NCBI GenBank assembly: GCA_035762565.1
Contig: DASTOJ010000239.1
Coordinates: 1 to 15,818 of the forward strand
Source of the DNA: AR5 sp035762565
GTDB taxonomy: Bacteria; Methylomirabilota; Methylomirabilia; Rokubacteriales; CSP1-6
Direction: 5' to 3'
DNA: 15,818 bases
Notes under the pieces: generated by a model
What the model was told of the DNA's origin: nothing
What the model saw: the letters and a program-made list of their open reading frames with translations, nothing else
Database searches by the model: none
Position numbers and translations under genes: made by a program
Shown: positions 5,528 through 13,672 of the stretch, one piece after another
How positions within the stretch are numbered: the first letter of the stretch is position 1
Layout of the letters: every line of letters starts with the position of its first letter

Positions 5528-7666
5528 ATGGGTGAGCGATCGTTCGCGGACGACGTCAAGCAGCTGGGCTACGGGCGCGGCGACACCCTCAAGGGCGAGG
5601 GGATCCTCGCCATCACCAAAGCGCTGCTGCAGTCGGGGGTCTCCTACGTCGGCGGCTATCCGGGCGCGCCGATCTCGCACCTGCTCGACGTGATGGCCGA
5701 CGCCAACGAGTCGCTGCTCGCGCCGATGGGGATCTACTTCGAGATGTCCGGCAGCGAGGCGGCCGCCGCGGCCCTGCTGGGCGCGTCGATCAACTATCCG
5801 ATGCGCGGCGCGGTCACCTGGAAGTCGGTGGTCGGCACCAACGTCGCCTCCGACGCGCTCTCGCACGTGGCGTCGGCCGGCGTGCTGGGCGGCTCGCTGA
5901 TCGTCATCGGCGAGGATTATGGAGAAGGCGCCTCGATCCTCCAGGAGCGCACCCACTCGGCGGCCTTGAAGTCTTCGATCCCTCTGCTCGATCCCCGGAA
6001 CAGTCTCCAGTCGTTCGCGCGGTTCGTGGAGGAGGGTTTTGGCCTTTCCGAGGCGTGCAACGAGCCGGTCTTCGTCTCGATCCGGATCCGCGCCTGCCAC
6101 ATGCGCGGCACCCTCCAGTGCAAGGACAACGTCCGCCCGGCGGTCAGCATGCGCTCGCCGCTGGCGGCGCCGTCGTTCAGCCTGGAGCGGATCAACCTGC
6201 CGCCGTTCACCTACGCGATGGAAGCCCGCAAGTTCACCGAGCGGCTGCCGGCCGCGCGGCGCTACATCGTGGAGCACCGACTCAACGAGCACCTGCCGGG
6301 GCCGGAGTCCCACCTGGGCATCGTGATGCAGGGCGGCCTCTGGAACACGGTCGTGCGCGGCCTGCACGTGCTCGGCCTGGCCGACGTCCGCGGCCGCAGC
6401 CCCATCCCGCTGCTCGTCCTCAACGCGCTGCATCCACTCGTCCCCGAGGAGCTGATCGGGTTCCTGCGTGGCAAGACGCACGTGCTCGTCGTCGAGGAGG
6501 GGATGCCGAACTACATCGAGCGGGAGCTGGCGGCGCTGGCCCACGACGCGCGGCTCGACGTCGAGATCCACGGCAAGGCAGTGCTGGCGCCGCACGGCGA
6601 GTACGTCCCGGCGCTGGTGATCGGAGGCCTGCGGAAGTTCCTGGCGGTCGGCAAGCCGGCGGCCACGCCGGTGACGGCGATCGAGGACCGCTACGCCGCC
6701 CTCACCGCGCACCAGGACGCCGCCCGGGCGGCGCTGCCCCAGCCGGTGGCCAAGCGGCCGCCCTCCTTCTGCACCGGCTGTCCCGAGCGCCCGCTGTTCA
6801 GCGCGATGAAGATCCTCAGGACGAAGGAGCCCGAGCTGGGTGACACCCACGTCGCGGCCGACATCGGCTGCACGACGTTCTCCACCCAGGCGCCGTTCAA
6901 CGTCGGGAACTCGGTCCTCGGCTACGGGATGGGGCTGGCGTCGGCAGGCGCGGTGGCGCCCCACTTCGGCAAGCGCGTGATCTCGGTGATGGGCGACGGC
7001 GGCTTCTGGCACAACGGGCTCACCAACGGCGTCGCGAGCGCGGTCTACAACAAGCAGGACTCCGTCCTCGTCATCGTGGACAACAAGTACACGTCGGCGA
7101 CGGGCCAGCACCACAATCCCTCCACCGGTACCAACGCCCGCCACGAGCCGACCGGCATGACGATGCCCCAGGCGCTGCGCGGCGTGGGCGTCACGTGGAT
7201 CAAGACGGTGGACTCCTACGACATCCCTCGCATGCTCCGCACGCTGCGGGAGGCGCTCACCACGCGCGTGCCCGGCCTCAAGGTGGTCATCGCCGAGGGT
7301 GAGTGCCAGCTCGAGCGCCAGCGTCGGATCAAGCCGCTGAACCGGAAGCGGGCCGCGGCTGGCGAGACGGTGGTGCAGCCGCGCTTCGGGGTCGACGAGG
7401 ACGTGTGCACGGGCGACCACTCCTGCATGCGGCTGAACGGCTGCCCGTCGCTCACCCTGCGGGAGAGCCCCGACCCGCTCCGGGAGGACCCCATCGCCCA
7501 CGTCGACGAGACCTGCGTGGGCTGCGGCGTCTGCGGCGAAGTCGCCCACGCCGCCGTGCTCTGCCCGTCCTTCTACCGCGTCGACGTCGTGACGAACCCC
7601 GGCTGGTGGACCCGGGCGCTGGCGCGCGTGCGGGCCGCCGTCATCGCACGCCTGGCCGGCGCCTGA
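5528..7666 (+). CDS. iorA: Indolepyruvate:ferredoxin oxidoreductase, alpha subunit
   Basis: This is the TPP-dependent, iron-sulfur subunit that oxidatively decarboxylates aryl-pyruvates (indolepyruvate, phenylpyruvate) to aryl-acetyl-CoA and reduces ferredoxin in the cytoplasm. The 712 residues run in the usual order. An N-terminal pyrimidine-binding domain (GGYPGAPISHLL about 42-53, FEMSGSEAAAA about 71-81) comes first. A middle transketolase-C-like domain follows (about 260-370). The TPP-binding domain has CTGCPERP (415-422) and GDGGFWHNG (489-497) leading to VDN (517-519). At the C-terminus are two ferredoxin-type clusters: CTGDHSCMRLNGCP (C627, C633, C639) and CVGCGVCGEVAHAAVLCP (C663, C666, C669, C679). 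The first has wider cysteine spacing than a textbook ferredoxin. I chose ATG 5528 rather than ATG 5498 because GGAGGT at 5515-5520 lies seven bases upstream of it. iorB follows after a palindromic repeat. Confidence 0.93.
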   Translation: MGERSFADDVKQLGYGRGDTLKGEGILAITKALLQSGVSYVGGYPGAPISHLLDVMADANESLLAPMGIYFEMSGSEAAAAALLGASINYPMRGAVTWKSVVGTNVASDALSHVASAGVLGGSLIVIGEDYGEGASILQERTHSAALKSSIPLLDPRNSLQSFARFVEEGFGLSEACNEPVFVSIRIRACHMRGTLQCKDNVRPAVSMRSPLAAPSFSLERINLPPFTYAMEARKFTERLPAARRYIVEHRLNEHLPGPESHLGIVMQGGLWNTVVRGLHVLGLADVRGRSPIPLLVLNALHPLVPEELIGFLRGKTHVLVVEEGMPNYIERELAALAHDARLDVEIHGKAVLAPHGEYVPALVIGGLRKFLAVGKPAATPVTAIEDRYAALTAHQDAARAALPQPVAKRPPSFCTGCPERPLFSAMKILRTKEPELGDTHVAADIGCTTFSTQAPFNVGNSVLGYGMGLASAGAVAPHFGKRVISVMGDGGFWHNGLTNGVASAVYNKQDSVLVIVDNKYTSATGQHHNPSTGTNARHEPTGMTMPQALRGVGVTWIKTVDSYDIPRMLRTLREALTTRVPGLKVVIAEGECQLERQRRIKPLNRKRAAAGETVVQPRFGVDEDVCTGDHSCMRLNGCPSLTLRESPDPLREDPIAHVDETCVGCGVCGEVAHAAVLCPSFYRVDVVTNPGWWTRALARVRAAVIARLAGA

Positions 7667-7669
7667 GAG

Positions 7670-7934
7670 CGACCCGCGTGAAGCGTGGTGGGGCCGGGGG
7701 CCGGGTGGGGGACCTGGGGGCGCGCCATCATGGCGAGCCGTTGTCGCCGTTCGAGCGCAGGGGACGGCGAGCGAGCCGCCGGCGATTCGATTGGGCCGCG
7801 CCCCAGCCCCCTCTGGGGGATGGGGGGACCGAGCGAGCCGTACCCGGAGCGAGTTACGGCGACAGGCGAGCCATGCGGGCGCGCCCCCAGGTCCCCCACC
7901 CGGCCCCCGGCCCCACCCCGCTTCACGCGGGTCG
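7670..7934. repeat. MITE-like palindromic element between iorA and iorB
   Basis: Two 57-bp arms (7670-7726 and 7878-7934) are inverted copies with a single mismatch (T at 7686). The sequence inside the arms is also partly self-complementary: 7727 onward resembles the reverse complement of the stretch before 7878. The whole 265 bp could fold into a long hairpin. It begins 3 bases after the iorA stop and ends 6 bases before the iorB start. There is no coding capacity of its own that I recognise. A 43-bp piece (7720-7762) recurs exactly at 15765-15807, so this is a dispersed family. No target duplication is evident. A hairpin here should affect iorB translation or the subunit ratio. Confidence 0.85.
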
Positions 7935-7940
7935 GTAGCC

Positions 7941-9518
7941 ATGCCGCCCGACTCCGCGCCGACGGTGCTCTCGCTGCTCATCCCCGCCGTCGGCGGGCAG
8001 GGTGGCGGCGTGCTCTCGGAGTGGATCGTGGACGCCGCGCTGGAGGAAGGGCTGGGCGTCCACGGCACCTCGATCCCCGGCGTGGCCCAGCGCACGGGCT
8101 CGACCACCTACTACGTCGAGCTGAACACGGAGCGGGGCGGCGACGAGCCGGCGTTCTCGCTGTACCCGGTGCCGGGCGCCCTCGACGTCCTGCTGGCGCC
8201 GGAGTTCCTGGAGGTCGGCAGGATGCTCGAGCTGGGCTTCGTGTCACCGGCCCGCACGACCGTCATCACCTCCACTCACCGCCTCTACTCGATCCACGAG
8301 AAGATCGCGACCGGCCGGGCCATCTATCCCCACGAGGGGCTGCGGCGCGCGGCCGAGACGGCGGCCCGGCGGCTGGTGGCTTTCGACGCGCTGGCGCTGG
8401 CGCGCGAGCACGGCACCGAGGCCAACGCGGTGCTGCTCGGCGCGCTGGCGGGCAGCGGCGTGCTCCCGATCGCCGACGCCGCGTTCCGTACGGCCATCGC
8501 GCGCAGGGGCGTCGCGGTGACGGCGAACCTCGCGGGCTTCGAGCTCGGCCTCGCGATCGGCCGCTCACGTGACGCCGCGGGCAGGGCTCCGGGGGAGGCT
8601 TCTTCGCTCAATGAAGCATTCGCTCGGGAAGCCTCCCCCGGAGCCCTGCCCGCTGACATTCGTGCCGCTGTCGACGCGATGCCAGCCGAGGTCCGCGAGG
8701 TCGTCGTCCGCGGCGTGCATCGGTTGGTGGACTATCAGGATGTGGCGTACGCGCGGCGGTACCTCGACCTGCTGCGGGAGTTCGTGCCGGCAAGCTCCGC
8801 CGATGCGACGCGCGTGGAGCTGGCGAGGGCGGTCGGGCGGTACCTGGCGCTGTGGATGTCGTATGAGGATGCGGTGAGGGTGGCGGACCTCAAGACGCGG
8901 GCGGGGAGGTTCGCACGGATCCGGGGGTCGGTGCGCGAGAAGGGGGCCGAGGTGGTCGTCACCGACTACCTGAAGCCGGACCTGGACGAGATCTGGGGCG
9001 TGCTGCCCGATCGGCTGGTGCGTCCGTTTGCGCGATGGGCGGAGCGGCGCTGGCCCCACGGCCGGCCCACGCTCGGCCAGCACGTGCGCACGACCACCGT
9101 CAGCGGGTTTCTCCGGGTGTGGCTGCTGGCGCGGCTCAGGCGGCTGCGGCCGGTCTCCTACCGCGCGCGCGAGGAGCACGCGCGGATCGCGCGCTGGCTC
9201 GCGGCGGTGCACGCCTGCGCCGCGCGCGACACGGCGCTGGCGCTCGAGGTGGCCCGGGCCGGCCAGCTCGTGAAGGGCTACGGCGACGTGAGGCGGCGGA
9301 TGCTGGTCGTCCACGAGCAGCTGCTGGCCGCCGCCCTGCGGGCGATGGAGGTCGAGGCCGGCCGTGGCGCCGGCTTCCGCGTCGCGAACGCGCTGGCGGC
9401 GCGGCTGCGCGGCCTCGTCCTGGAGGGCCCGGACGGCGAGGCCCAGGTGGCCGCCGTGGCGGCCGCCGCGCTGGCCCGGCTCGAGGCCGGCGACGCCCAG
9501 CCGCTCGCCGCGCTCTGA
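7941..9518 (+). CDS. iorB: Indolepyruvate oxidoreductase beta subunit with C-terminal DUF6537-like region
   Basis: This is the partner of IorA, carrying the gamma-type catalytic domain of 2-oxoacid:ferredoxin oxidoreductases. Of 525 residues, about 1-210 form that domain: IPAVGGQGGGVLSEWI near the N-terminus is the glycine-rich signature, followed by GTSIPGVAQRTGSTTYYVE. The region from about 240 to the end matches the helical DUF6537 extension known in many aerobic IorB proteins (TRAGRFARIRGSVR and KGYGDVRRR are recognisable pieces). Residues 213-238 are encoded by a palindromic DNA insertion lying exactly between the two parts. The frame is open further upstream through the intergenic repeat. 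I chose ATG 7941 because the gamma domain starts just after it and because upstream codons lie in the repeat. The Shine-Dalgarno sequence is weak, so translation may be coupled to iorA or controlled by the repeat. Confidence 0.9.
   Translation: MPPDSAPTVLSLLIPAVGGQGGGVLSEWIVDAALEEGLGVHGTSIPGVAQRTGSTTYYVELNTERGGDEPAFSLYPVPGALDVLLAPEFLEVGRMLELGFVSPARTTVITSTHRLYSIHEKIATGRAIYPHEGLRRAAETAARRLVAFDALALAREHGTEANAVLLGALAGSGVLPIADAAFRTAIARRGVAVTANLAGFELGLAIGRSRDAAGRAPGEASSLNEAFAREASPGALPADIRAAVDAMPAEVREVVVRGVHRLVDYQDVAYARRYLDLLREFVPASSADATRVELARAVGRYLALWMSYEDAVRVADLKTRAGRFARIRGSVREKGAEVVVTDYLKPDLDEIWGVLPDRLVRPFARWAERRWPHGRPTLGQHVRTTTVSGFLRVWLLARLRRLRPVSYRAREEHARIARWLAAVHACAARDTALALEVARAGQLVKGYGDVRRRMLVVHEQLLAAALRAMEVEAGRGAGFRVANALAARLRGLVLEGPDGEAQVAAVAAAALARLEAGDAQPLAAL
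8577..8653. repeat. Palindromic insertion inside iorB
   Basis: Perfect 26-bp arms (8577-8602 and 8628-8653) enclose a 25-base loop. The loop itself has a short CTTC/GAAG pairing. It is read in frame in iorB as residues 213-238, giving GRAPGEASS and REASPGALPA at the two arms, and adds an interdomain linker. It resembles in-gene palindromic elements such as those of Rickettsia, though the sequence is different. Confidence 0.85.
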
Positions 9519-9519
9519 G

Positions 9520-10218
9520 TCAGGGGCGCTGGAGGCGCTGGACGAGGTCGCCGAGACGCCTGGCCTCGGCGTTGGCGAGGTGGACGAAGGAGAACGCGGC
9601 GGCGTCGCGCTCGACCCGGACGACCAGCGAGATGACCTCCACGGCCGAGGCGCCGTCGGGCGGCGTGAAGAGCAGCTTGACCGCCGACCCCTCGGCGAGC
9701 GTGGCCCCGGAGCGCACCTTCATGCCGGTCGCCGACAGCTCGGTGCAGACGCCGTCCCAGGCCGTGCCCTTGTACTCGACGATGCGCACGGGGAACCCGA
9801 TCTGCACGCGGGGGCTGCGGCGCCGCTCCTGCCGCGCGCTCTCCGTCCGCCGGCGGGTGAGCGCGTGCGGCTCCAGGACCGTGAGGACCTCGTTGAGCCG
9901 CTCGAGCGGCACCGGCTTGCCGACGAAGTCGAGCGCACCCAGGCGCAGGCACTCGCGCGCCTGACTCTCGGTGGCGACCCCGGAGATGGCGACGATCGGC
10001 AGCGCGGCCTCGCGGACCGGGCGCAGCCGCAGGAAGTCGAGCCCGCTCATGCCGGGCAGGTTGATGTCCAGGATGATGGCGTCCGGCCGCTGGCGCTCCA
10101 GGGACCCGAGCGCGGCTTCGGCGCTGGGCACCACGACGGCATCGTGCCCTAGCTCGGCGAGGAAGTCGCGAAAGACCTCGCCGAGAGGCGCTTCGTCCTC
10201 GACGACGAGTACGCGCAT
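9520..10218 (-). CDS. Response regulator with REC and PilZ domains
   Basis: The 232-residue protein joins a phosphoreceiver domain to a PilZ domain, a type that links two-component signalling to cyclic di-GMP. REC (1-120) shows VVEDE (5-9) as acidic pocket, phospho-acceptor D51 in ILDINLPG, S79 in AISG and K101 in GKP. The PilZ part (about 130-232) has RRRSPR (132-137) for the RxxxR motif and TELSATG (159-165) for (D/N)xSxxG. Glu160 replaces the usual Asp/Asn, so c-di-GMP binding may be weakened. There is no DNA-binding domain, so output is probably by protein contact. ATG 10216-10218 has a poor Shine-Dalgarno sequence. Its stop lies 1 base from the convergent iorB stop, and it is divergent from nuoA. 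No histidine kinase is nearby. Confidence 0.88.
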   Translation of the reverse strand: MRVLVVEDEAPLGEVFRDFLAELGHDAVVVPSAEAALGSLERQRPDAIILDINLPGMSGLDFLRLRPVREAALPIVAISGVATESQARECLRLGALDFVGKPVPLERLNEVLTVLEPHALTRRRTESARQERRRSPRVQIGFPVRIVEYKGTAWDGVCTELSATGMKVRSGATLAEGSAVKLLFTPPDGASAVEVISLVVRVERDAAAFSFVHLANAEARRLGDLVQRLQRP

Positions 10219-10305
10219 GGCTTGAGGTCGAGTCTAGCACGGAGGCGTCCGCGGCGGCCCCGCTCGCAGGACGCGGCGTGCAGAGGCAGCTGGTCGGACC
10301 ACGCG

Positions 10306-10314
10306 TGATATACT
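10306..10314 (+). promoter_or_regulatory. Possible extended -10 of the nuo operon
   Basis: TGATATACT fits the extended -10 pattern TGnTATAAT with one difference in the hexamer. It lies 36 bases upstream of the nuoA start in the divergent gap. No good -35 hexamer sits 16-18 bases upstream, as is often the case for extended -10 promoters. This comes from pattern only. Confidence 0.4.
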
Positions 10315-10349
10315 CGCGTAGGATCGAGCGAAAACAGGAGGAAACCTCT

Positions 10350-10693
10350 GTGTCCGGTTACGTCCCGGTGGCCATCTTCGCGGCGCTGATCGTCGGCTTC
10401 GGCGTCGTGTCGCTGAGCGCCGCGTGGCTGCTGCGGCCCCACCGCCCGGATCCGGTCAAGCTGGCCAACTACGAGTGCGGCGCCGAGCCCATCGGCTCGG
10501 CGTGGGTGCAGTTCCCGGTGGGCTTCTACCTGGTCGCCCTGGTGTTCATCGTGTTCGACGCGCTGGCGGTGTTCCTCTTCCCGTGGGTGCTGGTGCTGCG
10601 CGCCGGGGGGTTTCCCGCCTTCTGGGTGATGGCCGCCTTCGTCGGCATCATCGGCCTCGGCTGGCTCTACGCCTATCGCGAAGGAGTGCTGGA

Positions 10694-10703
<10 letters not shown>
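10350..10703 (+). CDS. nuoA: NADH-quinone oxidoreductase subunit A
   Basis: Small membrane subunit of respiratory complex I that helps link the peripheral and membrane arms. The 117 residues contain three hydrophobic segments (about 4-26, 60-82, 86-108) and the conserved loop KLANYECGAEPIGSAW (about 36-51), where the Cys is the residue known to switch exposure between active and deactive enzyme. GTG 10350-10352 is chosen because AGGAGG (10336-10341) lies eight bases before it and the first hydrophobic segment starts just after. Further upstream in-frame codons lie in the promoter region. It is the first gene of the operon, and its stop lies within the nuoB start region. Confidence 0.95.
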
Positions 10704-11325
<622 letters not shown>

Positions 11326-11329
<4 letters not shown>

Positions 11330-11787
11330 CCCCGCTCACGCCCGCCGCCGCCGCCGCGCAGATCCAGGACCGCTTCGGTGTCGCCGCCGCCGTCGCCGGC
11401 GGCGAGCTGAGCGTGACGCTGCCGGTGGAGCGCTGGCAGGAGGTGGCCCGGTTCGCCAAGGAGACGCTGGGCTGCCGGTACTTCAATTTTCTCTCGGCGA
11501 TCGACTGGAAGGAGCAGGGCCTGGAGGTCGTGGCTCGGGTGGAGGAGCTGGACGCACGGGTGGCGGTGACGCTGCGGACCCGCCTGGCCCCCGGCACCAC
11601 CCGCTGTCCGACGCTCACCGGCGTCTTCCGCGGCGCCGACTGGATGGAGCGCGAGTGCTACGACATGTTCGGCATCGTCTTCGACGGCCATCCCGATCTG
11701 CGGCGCATCCTGCTCGCGGAGGACTGGGACGGCCACCCGCTTCGCAAGGACTACGCCGTGGACACCCCCCAGGCGCCCTACCGCTGA
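11326..11787 (+). CDS. nuoC: NADH-quinone oxidoreductase subunit C
   Basis: The 30-kDa-type subunit of the complex I peripheral arm, which packs against NuoD. The 153 residues end with the family signature: ERECYDMFGIVFDGHPDLRR followed by ILLAEDWDGHPLRKDY. It is a separate protein, not the NuoCD fusion found in enterobacteria. The GTG start overlaps the nuoB stop by four bases. The stop codon is part of the Shine-Dalgarno sequence of the next gene, which is not nuoD but a NIPSNAP gene. Confidence 0.95.
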
Positions 11788-11797
11788 GGAGAGCACG

Positions 11798-12433
11798 ATG
11801 ATCTACGAGCTGCGCACGTACACGTTTCAGCCGGGCAAGCAGGGCGAGTATCTGAAGCTCAACGCCGAGGTGGGACGCAAGGTCCGCGGTGACGCGTACG
11901 GCAAGTTCGAGGGCGGCTGGACGACGGAGTTCGGGATGCTCAACCAGTACGTTCACCTGTGGGCCTATCCGGACCTCAACGAGCGGGAGCGGCTGCGCGG
12001 GGAGCTGGCCAGGAACGAGGAGTGGACCAGGGGCTACGTCCCGCAGATCCGACCGCTGCTGCTGGCCCAGGAGAACAAGCTCCTGTCGCCGGTGACCGAG
12101 TTCAAGCCGCCCGCCGACAGCGGCAACATCTACGAGCTCCGGTGGTACCGCGCCCAGGTCGGCAAGCTCGGCGAATGGCTGACCCTGGCCAAGGGCGTCC
12201 TCGCCAGCCGGGAGAAGTACTCGCGCAACGTGTGCTACTGGCAGACCGAGGCGGGCCAGCTCAACGAGGCCGTGCACCTGTGGGTCTACAAGGACCTCAA
12301 CGAACGCGCGGCCGCCCGGGCCAAGGCTCTCGCCGACCCCGACTGGCAGGGCTTCCTCGCCAAGGCCCTGCCGCTGCTGGCGACCATGCAGTCGACCGTG
12401 CTGATCCCGACGCCCGTCTCCCCCATGAAATAG
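11798..12433 (+). CDS. Double-domain NIPSNAP family protein inside the nuo operon
   Basis: The 211-residue protein consists of two tandem NIPSNAP (dimeric alpha/beta barrel) domains. The first begins MIYELRTYTFQPGKQGEYL and the second, near residue 109, begins NIYELRWYRAQVGKLGEWL; both also share a VHLW-Y-DLNER stretch (about 50-62 and 163-175), so an internal duplication is clear. Bacterial NIPSNAP proteins have no firmly established reaction; the fold is related to antibiotic-monooxygenase and heme-binding barrels. No signal peptide or membrane segment is visible. ATG 11798 has AGGAG (11787-11791) six bases upstream, overlapping the nuoC stop, so it is translated as part of the operon. Its position between nuoC and nuoD is unusual. 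It could be an assembly or accessory factor, or an unrelated passenger. Confidence 0.88.
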   Translation: MIYELRTYTFQPGKQGEYLKLNAEVGRKVRGDAYGKFEGGWTTEFGMLNQYVHLWAYPDLNERERLRGELARNEEWTRGYVPQIRPLLLAQENKLLSPVTEFKPPADSGNIYELRWYRAQVGKLGEWLTLAKGVLASREKYSRNVCYWQTEAGQLNEAVHLWVYKDLNERAAARAKALADPDWQGFLAKALPLLATMQSTVLIPTPVSPMK

Positions 12434-12449
12434 TGGGATGACCGGATCC

Positions 12450-12500
12450 TCGGCCCGACCGTCGGGCGCCGGAGCCCTGCGCAGGCGCCCCGACGGCCGA
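12450..12500. other. Stem-loop between the NIPSNAP gene and nuoD
   Basis: Bases 12450-12470 and 12484-12500 form a GC-rich imperfect stem, with CGTCGGGCGCC opposite GGCGCCCCGACG, around a 13-base loop. It fills most of the 75-base gap before nuoD and lacks a T-run, so it is not a classical terminator. It could be an attenuator, an RNA-processing site or a scar of gene insertion. Confidence 0.55.
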
Positions 12501-12508
12501 GAAGACAG

Positions 12509-13672
12509 ATGACCGACACCGCCACGCGCCAGACGATGGAAATCGGCTACGGGGGCCCCGAGCGGCTCGTGATGAACATGGGGCCCCAGCACCCGTCCGC
12601 CCACGGCGTGTTCCGCGCGGTCCTGACCCTGGAAGGCGAGACGGTCGTCGCTGTCGACGCGGTGATCGGCTATCTGCATCGGTGTCACGAGAAGCTGGCC
12701 GAGACGCTGACGTACGTCCAGTACCCGTCGATCGCCTCCAAGACGGATTACGTCTCCGCCATGACGGCCGAGCTGGCGTACGTGGCGGCGGTGGAGAAGG
12801 TCGGCAAGATCGACGTCCCGAGGCGCGCGCAGCACCTGCGCGTGCTGGCGGCCGAGCTGCAGCGGATCGCCTCGCACTGCCTGTGGCTGGGCACCTGGTG
12901 CATGGACATGGGCGGCGCCCTGGGCGGCGGCGCCACCGTGTTCCTCTATGCCATCCGCGAGCGCGAGCTGGTGCTCGACCTCTTCGAGGCGCTGACCGGC
13001 GCCCGCCTGCTCTACGGATTCCACCAGGTGGGCGGCGTCCGCTACGACCTGCCGGCGGGCTGGGCCGAGACGTGTCGGCGGACGGTGGCCCACATCGAGC
13101 AGCGCCTCGGCGAGTACGAGGCGATGCTGGAGGACAACGCCTTCTTCCGCGTGCGCACGCAGGGCGTGGGCGTGATCTCGCGCGAGCTGGCCCTCGACGT
13201 CGGTGTGTGCGGGCCGCTCATCCGCGGCTCCGGCGTCGCCTACGACGTGCGGCGCACCGAGCCCTACTCCTCCTACGAGGAATTCGACTTCACGGTCCCC
13301 GTGGAGACCGCCGGGGACTGCTTCGCCCGCTATCGGGTGCGGATGGTCGAGTTCCGGGAGTCGATCAAGATCGTGCGCCAGGCGCTGGACGGGCTGCCCG
13401 AGGGGCCGATCTCCTCGCGGCCTGGCGTGAAGTCGGTCGGCCAGGTGCGCATCCCCAAGGGGGAGGGGTACTCGCGCGTCGAGGGCGCCCGGGGCGAGAT
13501 CGGCTGCCATCTCGTCGCCGACGGCGGGGCCAAGCCGTATCGCCTCAAGTGGCGGGGCGCCTCCTTCTGCAACCTGGCCGTGCTTCCCCACATCATCCCC
13601 GGCCACAAGGTTGCCGACGTCGTCGCCATCATGGGCTCCGTGGACCCGGTGTTCGGCGAGGTCGACCGATGA
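12509..13672 (+). CDS. nuoD: NADH-quinone oxidoreductase subunit D
   Basis: The 49-kDa-type subunit, related to the large subunit of NiFe hydrogenases, which forms the quinone-binding cavity with NuoB. The 387 residues include MNMGPQHPSAHGVFR (about 23-37) with the conserved His of the quinone site, GYLHRCHEKLAE (about 54-65) and the C-terminal IKIVRQALDGLPEG and GARGEIGCHLV stretches. Hydrogenase nickel-binding cysteines are absent, as expected. ATG 12509 is used because it precedes the conserved core closely. The Shine-Dalgarno sequence is weak, and the stem-loop just upstream may set its expression. It overlaps nuoH by ATGA. Confidence 0.95.
   Translation: MTDTATRQTMEIGYGGPERLVMNMGPQHPSAHGVFRAVLTLEGETVVAVDAVIGYLHRCHEKLAETLTYVQYPSIASKTDYVSAMTAELAYVAAVEKVGKIDVPRRAQHLRVLAAELQRIASHCLWLGTWCMDMGGALGGGATVFLYAIRERELVLDLFEALTGARLLYGFHQVGGVRYDLPAGWAETCRRTVAHIEQRLGEYEAMLEDNAFFRVRTQGVGVISRELALDVGVCGPLIRGSGVAYDVRRTEPYSSYEEFDFTVPVETAGDCFARYRVRMVEFRESIKIVRQALDGLPEGPISSRPGVKSVGQVRIPKGEGYSRVEGARGEIGCHLVADGGAKPYRLKWRGASFCNLAVLPHIIPGHKVADVVAIMGSVDPVFGEVDR

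Noticed and set aside
7672..7932. CRISPR or tandem repeat array in the iorA-iorB gap
   Set aside because: There are only two inverted arms, no regularly spaced direct repeats and no cas genes.
7791..7940. N-terminal extension of iorB through the palindromic repeat
   Set aside because: The frame is open, but the residues come from the repeat and the conserved gamma domain starts just after ATG 7941.
5444..8107. An 887-codon minus-strand open frame across iorA and the repeat
   Set aside because: It is the reverse-strand shadow of a GC-rich gene. iorA on the plus strand has full motifs and a Shine-Dalgarno site.
11615..13606. A 663-codon minus-strand open frame across nuoC, NIPSNAP and nuoD
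   Set aside because: It is antisense to three recognisable genes in an ordered operon and has no recognisable domain of its own.
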